32,767 nucleotides of DNA. Origin: CAZBQC01 sp964494015 (GTDB lineage Bacteria; Bacillota_I; Bacilli_A; RF39; UBA660). Shown here piece after piece: positions 6,722-14,212 of the stretch. Made by a program: the position numbers and the translations under genes. The number at the start of each line of letters is the position of its first letter. Within the stretch, counting starts at the first letter, position 1. The DNA lies in the NCBI GenBank assembly GCA_964494015.1, contig CAZBQC010000003.1, forward strand, positions 1-32,767. Direction: 5' to 3'. The notes under the pieces were generated by a model. It ran no database searches. It saw only the letters and a list, made by a program, of their open reading frames with translations, and had not been told where the DNA came from.

Positions 6722-7882
6722 ATGACATCAATATATCGAAATGGGACTGTGGAAAATGGGGGTAGTGGAGAAAGTGCTATATACGAAGGAAGTTATATGT
6801 ATCAATGGTTGAATGAAGATTTTTATGATACTTTAAGATACTCAACTAATTATCTTACCCTAGATTATCTTTGGAATGCTACTGTATCTTGGCACTCTAG
6901 CATTCCACAAAAAACAACAATGGTAAATGGTGCGGTTGGGGCTTTAAACAGGTATGAATATATAAAAAGCTATACTAATACCACTGATGCCAACGGATAT
7001 TTAAATGTTAGTTATGAGTGGTGGTTAATGAATCCTTATGATGGTACATCCACTGCTAATATAGTTAGAAATTCTGGATCAGTATTTAATCCTTCATATT
7101 CTTCATCACGTGCAATTAGACCAGTAATAAACTTAAAGGCAAATCTTTTGATAGCTAGTGGGAACGGAACGGCGAGTAATCCTTATCGTTTATTGGGGGA
7201 TAATGATCAAGAAGTAAATTTAATAAACAAAAATATAAACACTAGATACAGCGGTGAGTATGTCAGATTTAATAGTGAAGATTATCGAATCATGAAAATA
7301 GAAGGTAATCTTACTAAAATTGTCAAAGTTGATTATTTTAAATCTGGAGGTACAAATTTATCAAAAGCTTTTGCTCCATCCGGGAATACTCTATATTCTG
7401 CTTCTATTTCAGAAGGAACCTCTTATTGGGGAGGATATTTAAATGATGCAAGTACTGGTTGGTACAGTACACTTGATGCAAGCAACCAAAACATGATTGA
7501 AACAGGTACTTGGTATTCAGGAACAATTGTTGCTATTACCAGTTATAAATTAAGTATTTGTGCCACAGTAACTGCTGGAACGTTAACCAGTACTTGTATT
7601 AAAACAACAGAATCAACTACTGCTAAAGTCGGATTAATCAGAATAGGAGAAATGTTTTCAACACAACTTGATCCTGGTGGGTACACGACAGCAGTCAATC
7701 TTCGGTTATTAACTCCGTTTAATACAACTAATGTTTTTTATATTAGTACTAGTAGTACTTTACTTTCAAATGTTCCGACTAATTCTTATGCTACCAGACC
7801 AGTTTTATATTTAAAATCGAATGTCAAAATAGCATCAGGCGATGGTACACCTAGTAATCCATTTACATTGACTATAACGTAG
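6722..7882 (+). CDS. Surface protein, C-terminal part, two copies of an NPYxL-ending surface domain
   Basis: This is the continuation of the preceding frame: codons from 6656 (RIVALNKTAGVVTSV) are in phase with it and only the TGA separates them. ATG 6722 is the first internal ATG, has no good ribosome site and probably is not a real start. The sequence holds two related domains. The first ends RPVINLKANLLIASGNGTASNPYRL, in which RPVINLK and SGNGTASNPYRL are conserved; the second ends with matching RPVLYLKSN and SGDGTPSNPFTL. The second domain begins GEYVRFNSEDYRIMKI, aligning with NYLWYSGKM-stop-RIVAL, so the stop falls where the sister copy has Tyr. No LPXTG motif is visible at the C-terminus. 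Confidence 0.6.
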   Translation: MTSIYRNGTVENGGSGESAIYEGSYMYQWLNEDFYDTLRYSTNYLTLDYLWNATVSWHSSIPQKTTMVNGAVGALNRYEYIKSYTNTTDANGYLNVSYEWWLMNPYDGTSTANIVRNSGSVFNPSYSSSRAIRPVINLKANLLIASGNGTASNPYRLLGDNDQEVNLINKNINTRYSGEYVRFNSEDYRIMKIEGNLTKIVKVDYFKSGGTNLSKAFAPSGNTLYSASISEGTSYWGGYLNDASTGWYSTLDASNQNMIETGTWYSGTIVAITSYKLSICATVTAGTLTSTCIKTTESTTAKVGLIRIGEMFSTQLDPGGYTTAVNLRLLTPFNTTNVFYISTSSTLLSNVPTNSYATRPVLYLKSNVKIASGDGTPSNPFTLTIT

Positions 7883-7895
7883 GCTTTTTTTAAAT

Positions 7896-7945
7896 GAATA
7901 CAGTCTTGAAAAACTATTATCATATCAAGCTTGTGTTCTTTTTTT
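7896..7945 (+). terminator. Intrinsic terminator after surface protein locus
   Basis: A long imperfect stem: GAATACAG (7896-7903) pairs with TTGTGTTC (7931-7938) and CTTGA (7905-7909) with TCAAG (7925-7929), one mismatch between them, followed by seven T. Confidence 0.75.
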
Positions 7946-7980
7946 GGCTCTAAAATAATACTTTTAATTAGAGGTAGCTT

Positions 7981-8220
7981 ATGTTAAAAAGAATTACCGA
8001 TTATATCTTGGATGAAGATTTTAAAATTAATTATATAACTAACAAGTTGAATATTGTCAACTATTTAAGTATTGTGATCATCGAAGATAAGCAAATAACT
8101 TTAAAATATCGAGATGGGCTCTTGAAGATAAGAGGAGAAAATTTAGTACTAGTAAAACTTTTAGAAAATGAAGTTTTAATAACTGGTGTCATAAAAGTGA
8201 TCGAGTTAGGTGAGAAATGA
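7981..8220 (+). CDS. yqfC: YabP/YqfC family sporulation-associated protein
   Basis: A 79-aa protein with the YqfC pattern: NKLNIVNYLSIVIIEDKQITLKY, then LKIRGENLVLVKLLENEVLITG. It overlaps the yqfD start by four bases (ATGA), the arrangement seen in spore-formers, where yqfC and yqfD are sigma-E-type sporulation genes. The molecular role is not known in detail. The ribosome site is GAGGT before the ATG. Confidence 0.88.
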   Translation: MLKRITDYILDEDFKINYITNKLNIVNYLSIVIIEDKQITLKYRDGLLKIRGENLVLVKLLENEVLITGVIKVIELGEK

Positions 8221-9359
8221 AAAATATTTATGTGGTTAAGTTATCAGGAACCAAAGCTAAAATATTTTTTGAACGGCTAGTTAAATATCATGTCTATATG
8301 TTAAGAATTAAAAAATTAACTGATGGGTATTTAATTTATTTAGATGAACCTAACTATCGTAAACTACTTAATTATAAGACAACCTATAAAGTTGAATTGG
8401 TTGGTGTTAAAGGCTTGGAAAAATGGAAGTCTCTTTTAAAGAAATATCGTCTTTTTTTTATGAATGTTTTGCTAGGGATAGGATTTTTATATTTTTTAAG
8501 CAATGTTATTTTTGAAGTAGTGGTTTTAACTGATGACTATAAGATAAAAAATTTAGTTCTCAGTGAACTAAAAGAAAATGGTATCGATCGATATAAGTTA
8601 TCAGTATCTTTTCAAAAGAGAAAAGAGATTGTTGAACATATTCTTAAGAACAATAAAGAAACCTTGGAATGGTTAGAAATTGAAAGGATTGGTGTCAAAT
8701 ATGTAGTAAGATTAGAAAAAAGAATTATCAGTCAACAACCTGTTGAGAAAGTACCTTCTAACATTGTGGCTAAAAAAAATGGGATTATTAAAAAGATTAT
8801 TGCTGAAGAGGGTAGTATCATTAGAAGTGTCAATGATTATGTTAAGGTGGGAGATGTTATCATTACTGGTCTTATCATGAAGAACGATCAAATAATTAAA
8901 AAGGTCCCAGCCATTGGAAGAGTCTATGCTGAAACCTGGTATACGGTCAATGTCGAGATGCCACTATCATATTATGAAGAGATTTATACTGGTCGAAGTA
9001 AAGAAGTCTTTTCACTCTGTTTTTTAAGTAAATGTGTTAATTTTTTTGACTTTTCTCCTTACAAAGAGAAAAAGATTGAAGAAAGATTGTTGTTTGAAGA
9101 TAAAATAATTCCTTTTAAAATAGTAAAGAATAAGCTGATGGAGCTAAATATTATCGATGAAAGCTATACTAAGGAAGAGGCTCTTGAAGAAGCGATTAAA
9201 AAGGCCCGTGAGAAGTTATTTACCATTGTTCCTAAGGATAGTAAAATATTAGCACAAAAAAAATTGAAAATTACAGAAAAAGATAGTAGAATAGTAATAG
9301 ATATGTTTTTTAAGATCTATGAAGATATTACAAAACTGGTCGAAATAAAGGAAGAGTAA
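8217..9359 (+). CDS. yqfD: Sporulation protein YqfD
   Basis: At 380 aa this matches the family size. It has a soluble N-terminal domain, one membrane segment around residues 80-100 (LFFMNVLLGIGFLYFLSNVIF), and a long extracytoplasmic part including VAKKNGIIKKIIAEEGS and VKVGDVIITGLI, typical of YqfD, then a charged C-terminus. In Bacilli yqfD is usually followed by phoH and ybeY; here a VanZ-like gene takes that place. The presence of yqfC, yqfD and spoVS does not prove that this organism forms spores. Confidence 0.88.
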   Translation: MKNIYVVKLSGTKAKIFFERLVKYHVYMLRIKKLTDGYLIYLDEPNYRKLLNYKTTYKVELVGVKGLEKWKSLLKKYRLFFMNVLLGIGFLYFLSNVIFEVVVLTDDYKIKNLVLSELKENGIDRYKLSVSFQKRKEIVEHILKNNKETLEWLEIERIGVKYVVRLEKRIISQQPVEKVPSNIVAKKNGIIKKIIAEEGSIIRSVNDYVKVGDVIITGLIMKNDQIIKKVPAIGRVYAETWYTVNVEMPLSYYEEIYTGRSKEVFSLCFLSKCVNFFDFSPYKEKKIEERLLFEDKIIPFKIVKNKLMELNIIDESYTKEEALEEAIKKAREKLFTIVPKDSKILAQKKLKITEKDSRIVIDMFFKIYEDITKLVEIKEE

Positions 9360-9372
9360 GGACTGATAACAA

Positions 9373-9975
9373 ATGTTTAATCCAATTACCAACGAAGTTA
9401 AAGACATTATTAATTTTACTTGGCCAATGATATTCATATCAGTTTTAATTGTGTCTTCCCTAAGAATAGCTTTTTTATTAAAGAATCATAAGCGTATTAT
9501 CCTTTATCGGGAATTGATGAATTTACTATTTATCATCTATGTCCTTTGTCTTTTTCAAGTGGTAACTTTTGAAGATGTCAGTTGGTCAACGAATAATTTT
9601 ATCCCTTTTAAAGAAATTGGAAGATACAGTATTGGCTCGCGACTTTTTTATCGCAATGTCATCGGTAATATGGCAATGTTCATGCCTTTTGGTTTCTTTG
9701 TTTCCTATTATGTCAAAATTCAAAAACCAACTTTGGCTTTATTACTTTTATTTTTTGCTTCAATTTCGATTGAGGTAACTCAGTTATTAATAGGTCGAGT
9801 CTTTGATATCGACGATATTATCTTGAATCTTATCGGTGGCACCATCGGTTATTTATGTTATCTAGGAGTTGATCGAATTTGGGATCGATTGCCAAAGATT
9901 TTGAAAAAAGATTGGTTTTTATCTTTGATTGTTCTTTCTTGTATTATTGGGATAATTATCCTGTTTTGGAGGTAA
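9373..9975 (+). CDS. VanZ-like family membrane protein
   Basis: A 200-aa polytopic protein with about five hydrophobic segments. The VanZ-like hallmarks are FIPFKEIGRY, RNVIGNMAMFMPFGFFVSYY, and SIEVTQLLIGRVFDIDDIILNLIGG with the conserved acidic/Asn residues before the last helices. VanZ itself gives low-level teicoplanin resistance, but most homologues have no proven role. It ends 3 bp before ybeY, so the two are co-transcribed and probably coupled. Resistance should not be inferred from the family alone. Confidence 0.88.
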   Translation: MFNPITNEVKDIINFTWPMIFISVLIVSSLRIAFLLKNHKRIILYRELMNLLFIIYVLCLFQVVTFEDVSWSTNNFIPFKEIGRYSIGSRLFYRNVIGNMAMFMPFGFFVSYYVKIQKPTLALLLLFFASISIEVTQLLIGRVFDIDDIILNLIGGTIGYLCYLGVDRIWDRLPKILKKDWFLSLIVLSCIIGIIILFWR

Positions 9976-9978
9976 AAC

Positions 9979-10422
9979 TTGGAAATTGGAATATTTAATG
10001 AAACAAATGAAGTGCTTGAAGAATTAAAAATCATCGATGATTTTCTTCACTTTGCTGCGAAAAAATTAAAGTTGGAAGAAGCAGAGTTTAATGTTATTAT
10101 CGTTGGTAATAAAAAGATTAGAGAACTAAATAAAACTTATCGAGAAAAGGATGTTGAAACCGATGTCATTAGCTTTGCGTTAGAAGATGATAATATTGTT
10201 AAAAATCCAGGCATAAGAGTTTTAGGTGATATCTACATTTCGATCGATAAAGTCAAAGAACAGGCCGAGCTTTATGATCATTCACTTTTAAGGGAGCTGG
10301 CTTTTCTTGCCATTCATGGCTTCTTACATCTGTTAAAGTATGATCACATTGATTCAAAAGATGAACAAATAATGTTTAGTTTACAGAAGGAGATACTAGA
10401 TGAATATGGTATTAAAAAATAA
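9979..10422 (+). CDS. ybeY: Endoribonuclease YbeY (16S rRNA maturation / ribosome quality control)
   Basis: The zinc motif HGFLHLLKYDH is complete (His113, His117, His123 counting from the TTG). Upstream are NKKIRELNKTYREKDVETDV, VISFAL, and LGDIYIS, all family landmarks. TTG 9979 was chosen because GGAGGT ends 7 bases upstream. Normal length (147 aa). The 3' end overlaps the dgkA start by 23 bp, supporting tight translational coupling in the operon. Confidence 0.95.
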   Translation: MEIGIFNETNEVLEELKIIDDFLHFAAKKLKLEEAEFNVIIVGNKKIRELNKTYREKDVETDVISFALEDDNIVKNPGIRVLGDIYISIDKVKEQAELYDHSLLRELAFLAIHGFLHLLKYDHIDSKDEQIMFSLQKEILDEYGIKK

Positions 10423-10795
10423 GAAGAAAAAATTTTCAATCAAAAGACTAAGAAATAGTTTTAAGTATTCCTTGGCCGGAATTAAATTTTTAGCTGGTAA
10501 TGAGCAAAATTTAATGATTATGACTGTTATATCAGTCATTGCTGTTTCGTTAGGATTTATCTTTAAAATTAATTTTGTCGAATGGGTAACCTTAATTACA
10601 ATAATGGCTTTAATCATCTCTTTGGAGTTGGTTAACACCGCGATTGAGTATACTGTCGATATTGCCATGCCTGAAAAACATCCTTTTGCCAAAATTGCTA
10701 AAGATTGTGGAAGTGGTGCTGTTTTTATCATGTGCCTAGCTTCAGTTATCATCGGTTTGATTATTTTTTTACCTAAAATTATCGCTTATTTATAA
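10400..10795 (+). CDS. dgkA: Diacylglycerol/undecaprenol kinase (DgkA family)
   Basis: A small integral-membrane kinase; in Gram-positives this family mainly phosphorylates undecaprenol to return it to wall lipid carrier use. The signature ELVNTAIEYTVDI (catalytic Glu, Asn, Glu, Asp) is followed by AKIAKDCGSGAVFI. Three hydrophobic helices are predicted. A Lys-rich N-terminal stretch (NKKKKFSIKRLRNSFKY) precedes the core. It overlaps ybeY and is followed 9 bases later by cdd. Confidence 0.93.
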   Translation: MNMVLKNKKKKFSIKRLRNSFKYSLAGIKFLAGNEQNLMIMTVISVIAVSLGFIFKINFVEWVTLITIMALIISLELVNTAIEYTVDIAMPEKHPFAKIAKDCGSGAVFIMCLASVIIGLIIFLPKIIAYL

Positions 10796-10804
10796 AAGGA
10801 GATT

Positions 10805-11185
10805 ATGATGAGAGAAAAGTTACAAGAATTATTAAAAAATAGTTATGCACCGTATTCCAACTATCATGTCAGCAGTATTGTCGAAATGAAGGATGGAAGT
10901 ATTTTTTCTGGTGTTAACGTCGAAAATATTAGTTATGGTGGGACAATCTGTGCTGAGAGAAATGCTGTCAATTCAGCCATCAGTCACGGTTACAAAAAAG
11001 GAGACTTTCAGAGAATTCATATCATGAATGATACCGATCATTTAGGAATGCCCTGTTTTATTTGTCGTGAAACTTTCGTTGAGTTTTTTGATCAAAATCT
11101 GGAAGTGATAGTTTATACTAAAGATCAAGAAGCTACTTACAAAGTTTCTGAAATTTGTCCATATCCATTTGATGGTGTCAAATGA
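10805..11185 (+). CDS. cdd: Cytidine deaminase
   Basis: Deaminates (deoxy)cytidine in pyrimidine salvage. Zinc ligands and catalytic Glu are visible: CAE at residues 49-51 and PCFIC at 83-87. The N-terminal APYSNYHVSS contacts substrate in the family. 126 aa is typical of the homotetrameric form. Oddity: the usual PCGxCRQ motif reads PCFICRE. The stop overlaps the era start (ATGA). Confidence 0.94.
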   Translation: MMREKLQELLKNSYAPYSNYHVSSIVEMKDGSIFSGVNVENISYGGTICAERNAVNSAISHGYKKGDFQRIHIMNDTDHLGMPCFICRETFVEFFDQNLEVIVYTKDQEATYKVSEICPYPFDGVK

Positions 11186-12063
11186 AAAGTGGTTATGTCA
11201 GTTTAGTTGGACGACCAAATGTTGGAAAAAGTACACTACTAAACAGTATTTTAGGCAAAAAAATTGCCATTACTTCTTCTCGTCCTCAGACGACGAGAAA
11301 TATTATTTTAGGGATCTACAATGAAGAAGAGACCCAGATTGTCTTTGTCGACACACCTGGTATTCATAAACCAAAGCATAAATTAGGGAACATTTTAAAT
11401 AAAAAAGCCTTAAGGATGATGGATGTCGACTTAATTGTTTTTTTAGTTGATGCTTCAACCGGTCTTGGCAAAGGAGATCTTTACATTATCGATAAGTTTA
11501 AAGAAATAAAGACTGATGTCATTTTAGTTTTAAATAAAATCGATCTCGTCAAGAAAGAACAACTCTTACTTTTAATCGATAAATACAAAGATTTATATCC
11601 TTTTAAGGAAATTATTCCACTTTCAGCTTTAAAAAATAACAATATTGATGATCTGATTAAAACGATTAAAAAATATTTAACTGGTGATGTTAAATATTTT
11701 CCTAATGATAGTTTGACGAATCAAAATATTAATTTTTTAGTTAGCGAAAGAGTTCGTGAAAAGATCTTGGAACTGACGACTGACGAAGTTCCTCATGCTG
11801 TTACTTGTCTTACTGAGAGTTATGAGGAATTAGAAAATATTATCAATATTGGGGTTTTAATTGTCGTCGATCGCGATAATCTTAAGAAGATTATTATTGG
11901 TCACGAAGGCAAGATGTTGAAAGAAATTGGTACTAGGGCAAGACTCGATTTAGAAGACTATTTTGGCAAAAAAGTCTTTCTTTCTCTCTATGTTAAAACC
12001 ATCAATAATTGGCGTAATCGAGAAAGCAATTTAGAGGAACTTGGTTTAATCGATAGAGAGTGA
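11182..12063 (+). CDS. era: GTPase Era
   Basis: Ribosome-assembly GTPase that binds 16S rRNA. G1 is GRPNVGKS (residues 10-17), switch I has RPQTTRN, G3 is DTPG (57-60), G4 is NKID and G5 is SALK. The C-terminal KH domain includes IIIGHEGKMLKEIG and RLDLEDYFGKKVFLSLYVK. Normal length (293 aa). It closes the overlapping ybeY-dgkA-cdd-era set and ends with TGA used as a true stop. Confidence 0.97.
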   Translation: MKSGYVSLVGRPNVGKSTLLNSILGKKIAITSSRPQTTRNIILGIYNEEETQIVFVDTPGIHKPKHKLGNILNKKALRMMDVDLIVFLVDASTGLGKGDLYIIDKFKEIKTDVILVLNKIDLVKKEQLLLLIDKYKDLYPFKEIIPLSALKNNNIDDLIKTIKKYLTGDVKYFPNDSLTNQNINFLVSERVREKILELTTDEVPHAVTCLTESYEELENIINIGVLIVVDRDNLKKIIIGHEGKMLKEIGTRARLDLEDYFGKKVFLSLYVKTINNWRNRESNLEELGLIDRE

Positions 12064-12103
12064 ATAAAAACTAATGTCTTTCATCATTATAATAGTAGGT
12101 GAA

Positions 12104-12241
12104 ATGATGAAAAAAATATTATGGGATTTATTTGCTAAAACTGGTAATGTAAAGTATTTTTTACTACTTAGAAAAATAGGCAATGAGGGGTTAGAAAATG
12201 GAAATAATCAAAGTAAAGGGAATCGTCTTAACAGAGACTAA
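12104..12241 (+). CDS. yqzL: YqzL-family small protein between era and recO
   Basis: A 45-aa reading frame starting ATG-ATG (12104 or 12107) after GTAGGTG, with product beginning MMKKILWDLFAKTGNVKYFL. This matches the YqzL family (a W-x-x-F-x-x-T-G-x-[IV]-x-x-[FY]-[LF]-L pattern), which sits in exactly this place, between era and recO, in Bacilli. Function unknown. Its 3' end overlaps recO by 44 bases in another frame. A TATAAT at 12088-12093 lies directly upstream but has no clear -35. Confidence 0.8.
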   Translation: MMKKILWDLFAKTGNVKYFLLLRKIGNEGLENGNNQSKGNRLNRD

Positions 12242-12938
12242 CTATAGTGAATCTTCAAAAATCCTAAATGTTTTAACTAGGGAAAAAGGGAAAATTGGGA
12301 TTTTATCTAAAGGTTGCTGTGGCCCGAAAAGTAAATTACGAAGTGTCAGTACTAAGTTAACATATGGATACTTTAATATTTACTACAAAGAAAATGGACT
12401 TTCAACTTTGATTTGTGTCGATGTAATCGACAGTTTTAGAAACATTATGACTGATATTACGAGGATTGGGTATGTTTCCTACATTACCGAGTTAGTCGAT
12501 CAAGTTATCAAACAAGTTGACGATGATGAAATTTTTGATATCTATATTAATACATTATTAAAAATTAATGAAAAGTATGATCCAGCTATTCTAACTAATA
12601 TTATCGAATTAAAGTTACTTGATTATCTTGGAGTAATGCCGGTAATCGACAGTTGTTCTAGTTGTGGGAGCAACAAGCAAATTGTGACAATCGATAGTGA
12701 GAGTGGTGGATATATCTGTAAAAACTGTTATACTAATCAGAAATTAGTCAGTGATAAAACCATTAAACTGATTCATCTCTTGTATTGTGTCGATATTAGC
12801 AAGATTACTAAACTTGAGGTAAGCAGTGAGACCAAGAAAGAAATTAGTAACTTTATCGAAGAGTACTATGATAAATATACAGGTCTTTACTTAAAAAGCA
12901 AGAAGTTTTTAGATAAGATTATTGTAAACAAAGGATAA
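12198..12938 (+). CDS. recO: DNA repair protein RecO
   Basis: Recombination mediator that loads RecA with RecR. The N-terminal OB fold is recognised by VKGIVLTETNYSESSKILNVLT and GILSKGC. A C4 zinc motif is intact: CSSCG and CKNCY. 246 aa is normal. The start at 12198 lies inside yqzL, supporting coupled translation. A long hairpin terminator follows. Confidence 0.93.
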   Translation: MEIIKVKGIVLTETNYSESSKILNVLTREKGKIGILSKGCCGPKSKLRSVSTKLTYGYFNIYYKENGLSTLICVDVIDSFRNIMTDITRIGYVSYITELVDQVIKQVDDDEIFDIYINTLLKINEKYDPAILTNIIELKLLDYLGVMPVIDSCSSCGSNKQIVTIDSESGGYICKNCYTNQKLVSDKTIKLIHLLYCVDISKITKLEVSSETKKEISNFIEEYYDKYTGLYLKSKKFLDKIIVNKG

Positions 12939-12950
12939 ATTTGATATTAT
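12922..12950 (+). promoter_or_regulatory. Predicted ftsW promoter overlapping recO terminator
   Basis: TTGTAA (12922-12927), a 17-bp spacer, and TATTAT (12945-12950) with TG extension. The -10 lies in the 5' arm of the terminator hairpin, so a transcript starting about 7 bases downstream would lack a complete hairpin. Confidence 0.5.
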
Positions 12951-12992
12951 TATAATGACTAGAATAGACATTGTAATAATATCTTTTCTTTT
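12943..12992 (+). terminator. Strong intrinsic terminator after recO
   Basis: A 15-bp stem: GATATTATTATAATG (12943-12957) pairs with CATTGTAATAATATC (12969-12983) with one wobble; loop of 11; tail TTTTCTTTT. The ftsW ribosome site begins right after the tail. Confidence 0.85.
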
Positions 12993-13008
12993 AGGAAGAT
13001 GAGTGAGA

Positions 13009-14163
13009 ATGAAAAAAATTATTGACAGTCTAGATAAATGGTTATTAATATGTAGCTTAATTTTATTTGTCATTGGCATAATAATGGTTTTTTCGGCTTC
13101 TAATGTCACATCTTTCGTCAAATACCAAGCTAGTCCTTATCGCTTTTTTGAAAAGCAGTTATTGTTTTTGATTATCAGTTTTCTTTTGGCTATTATTGTC
13201 GTCAGATTCAGTACCAAAACTTATTGTGCTGTCTCCTGGATTTTATTATGGGTCATTATCGGACTTTTATCTTTTCTTTTAATTTATGGACAAGTTCAAA
13301 ATCAGGCTATCAGTTGGATACCACTACTTGGCAGTTTTACTATCCAACCTAGTGAGTTTGGGAAAATAGTTTTTATTATTTGGATGGCTAGTTATTATAC
13401 GATGAATAAAGATGCTTCAGAAAAATTAGGATTTAATATTTTTCCTTTAGTTATGGCTGGCGTTAATATCATCTTGATTATGGCTCAACCGGATTTAGGA
13501 ACTGCTGCTATCTTTTTAGGAATCGTCCTTTTCATCTTTATTTCGCTACCGATTACTAAAAAAGCTAAAGGAAAATGTTTACTGGTAATACTAGGATTAT
13601 TCTTCATCTTTTCGATGCTGTTATTAAATAATGGCATTAAGTTGATCTTGCAAAGACAATTGGCACGATTAGATTTTGCTGATCCTTGCAGTACCGAGAA
13701 ATTCTTTTCGTCGGGGAACCAAGTCTGTAATGGCTATATTGCCATCAATAATGGTGGTTTATTTGGTAAGGGGCTAGGAAATAGTACTCAGAAGTATTTA
13801 TATTTACCGGAAGCCTACACTGATTTTATTTTTGCTATCGTCATGGAGGAATTGGGACTAATTATTTCAGTCGTCATTCTCATCTTGTACTTTATTATCT
13901 TGTGGCGAATTTACTTAATTGCCAAGAAAAGTTATACCGATCGGGGAGCAATTATCTGTTATGGAATATTCTTGTTTATTTTGTTTCATATCGTCATCAA
14001 CCTAGGTGGCTTATTTGGTCTTATTCCCCTAACTGGTGTTCCACTTCCTTTTCTAAGCTACGGAGGAAGCTTTACGATGTGCTTAGTAATATCGTTAGCG
14101 ATTGTACAACGTGTCAACTATGAAACCAGAGAAAAATTATTAAAAAAAATGAAAAAAGGGTAG
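13009..14163 (+). CDS. ftsW: FtsW/RodA/SpoVE family peptidoglycan glycosyltransferase
   Basis: A polytopic SEDS protein, about ten membrane helices, that polymerises lipid II together with a class B PBP. It begins near SLDKWLLICSLILFVIGIIMVFSAS. Conserved parts are QPSEFGK, AQPDLGTA, FAIVMEELGL (essential Glu) and GVPLPFLSYGGSFTM. The GLGNSTQKYLYLPEAYTDFI loop is typical for FtsW/SpoVE. ATG 13009 is chosen; GTG 13003 is possible but too near the AGGAAG site. The last motif usually reads SYGGSS; here SYGGSF. FtsW versus SpoVE cannot be told apart by sequence alone. Confidence 0.88.
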   Translation: MKKIIDSLDKWLLICSLILFVIGIIMVFSASNVTSFVKYQASPYRFFEKQLLFLIISFLLAIIVVRFSTKTYCAVSWILLWVIIGLLSFLLIYGQVQNQAISWIPLLGSFTIQPSEFGKIVFIIWMASYYTMNKDASEKLGFNIFPLVMAGVNIILIMAQPDLGTAAIFLGIVLFIFISLPITKKAKGKCLLVILGLFFIFSMLLLNNGIKLILQRQLARLDFADPCSTEKFFSSGNQVCNGYIAINNGGLFGKGLGNSTQKYLYLPEAYTDFIFAIVMEELGLIISVVILILYFIILWRIYLIAKKSYTDRGAIICYGIFLFILFHIVINLGGLFGLIPLTGVPLPFLSYGGSFTMCLVISLAIVQRVNYETREKLLKKMKKG

Positions 14164-14184
14164 GATTTAGGTAAGTGATTAAGA

Positions 14185-14212
14185 AATAATCTTCAGTAGG
14201 AGGTTATTTTTT
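14185..14212 (+). promoter_or_regulatory. Hairpin enclosing the comEA ribosome-binding site
   Basis: AATAATCT (14185-14192) can pair with AGGTTATT (14201-14208), loop TCAGTAGG. The GGAGG ribosome site (14199-14203) lies in the loop and 3' arm, with a T-run then the ATG. It could limit comEA translation or act as a weak terminator. Confidence 0.4.

Larger units (their letters stand above)
5850..7882 (+). pseudogene. Interrupted or phase-variable surface protein gene (whole locus)
   Basis: Promoter, AGGAG ribosome site and ATG (5850) lead into MEEVTYSKP, then a run of 11 G. In the given sequence that frame ends at TAA 5898. The frame encoding the exported protein begins right after the tract (KLLLIAIIGILL...GATYAFF) and can join the ATG only if the tract has 9 or 12 G. 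The coding frame is interrupted again by TGA at 6653-6655, after which the same frame stays open to 7882. Read through, the product would be about 677 aa: short N-terminus, membrane/signal segment, a beta-rich domain and two copies of a surface repeat. It could be a contingency locus caught in the OFF state, a decaying gene, or a sequencing error in the tract. The two halves are also listed separately. Confidence 0.75.

Noticed and set aside
5918..7882. Mycoplasma-type genetic code (TGA as Trp)
   Set aside because: TGA ends era, cdd, yqfC, yidD and the HAD gene at the expected family lengths, and Trp is coded by TGG throughout, including in the surface gene itself.
10396..10752. 118-codon minus-strand frame opposite dgkA
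   Set aside because: It mirrors a well-supported gene, has no separate signals and no recognisable domain.
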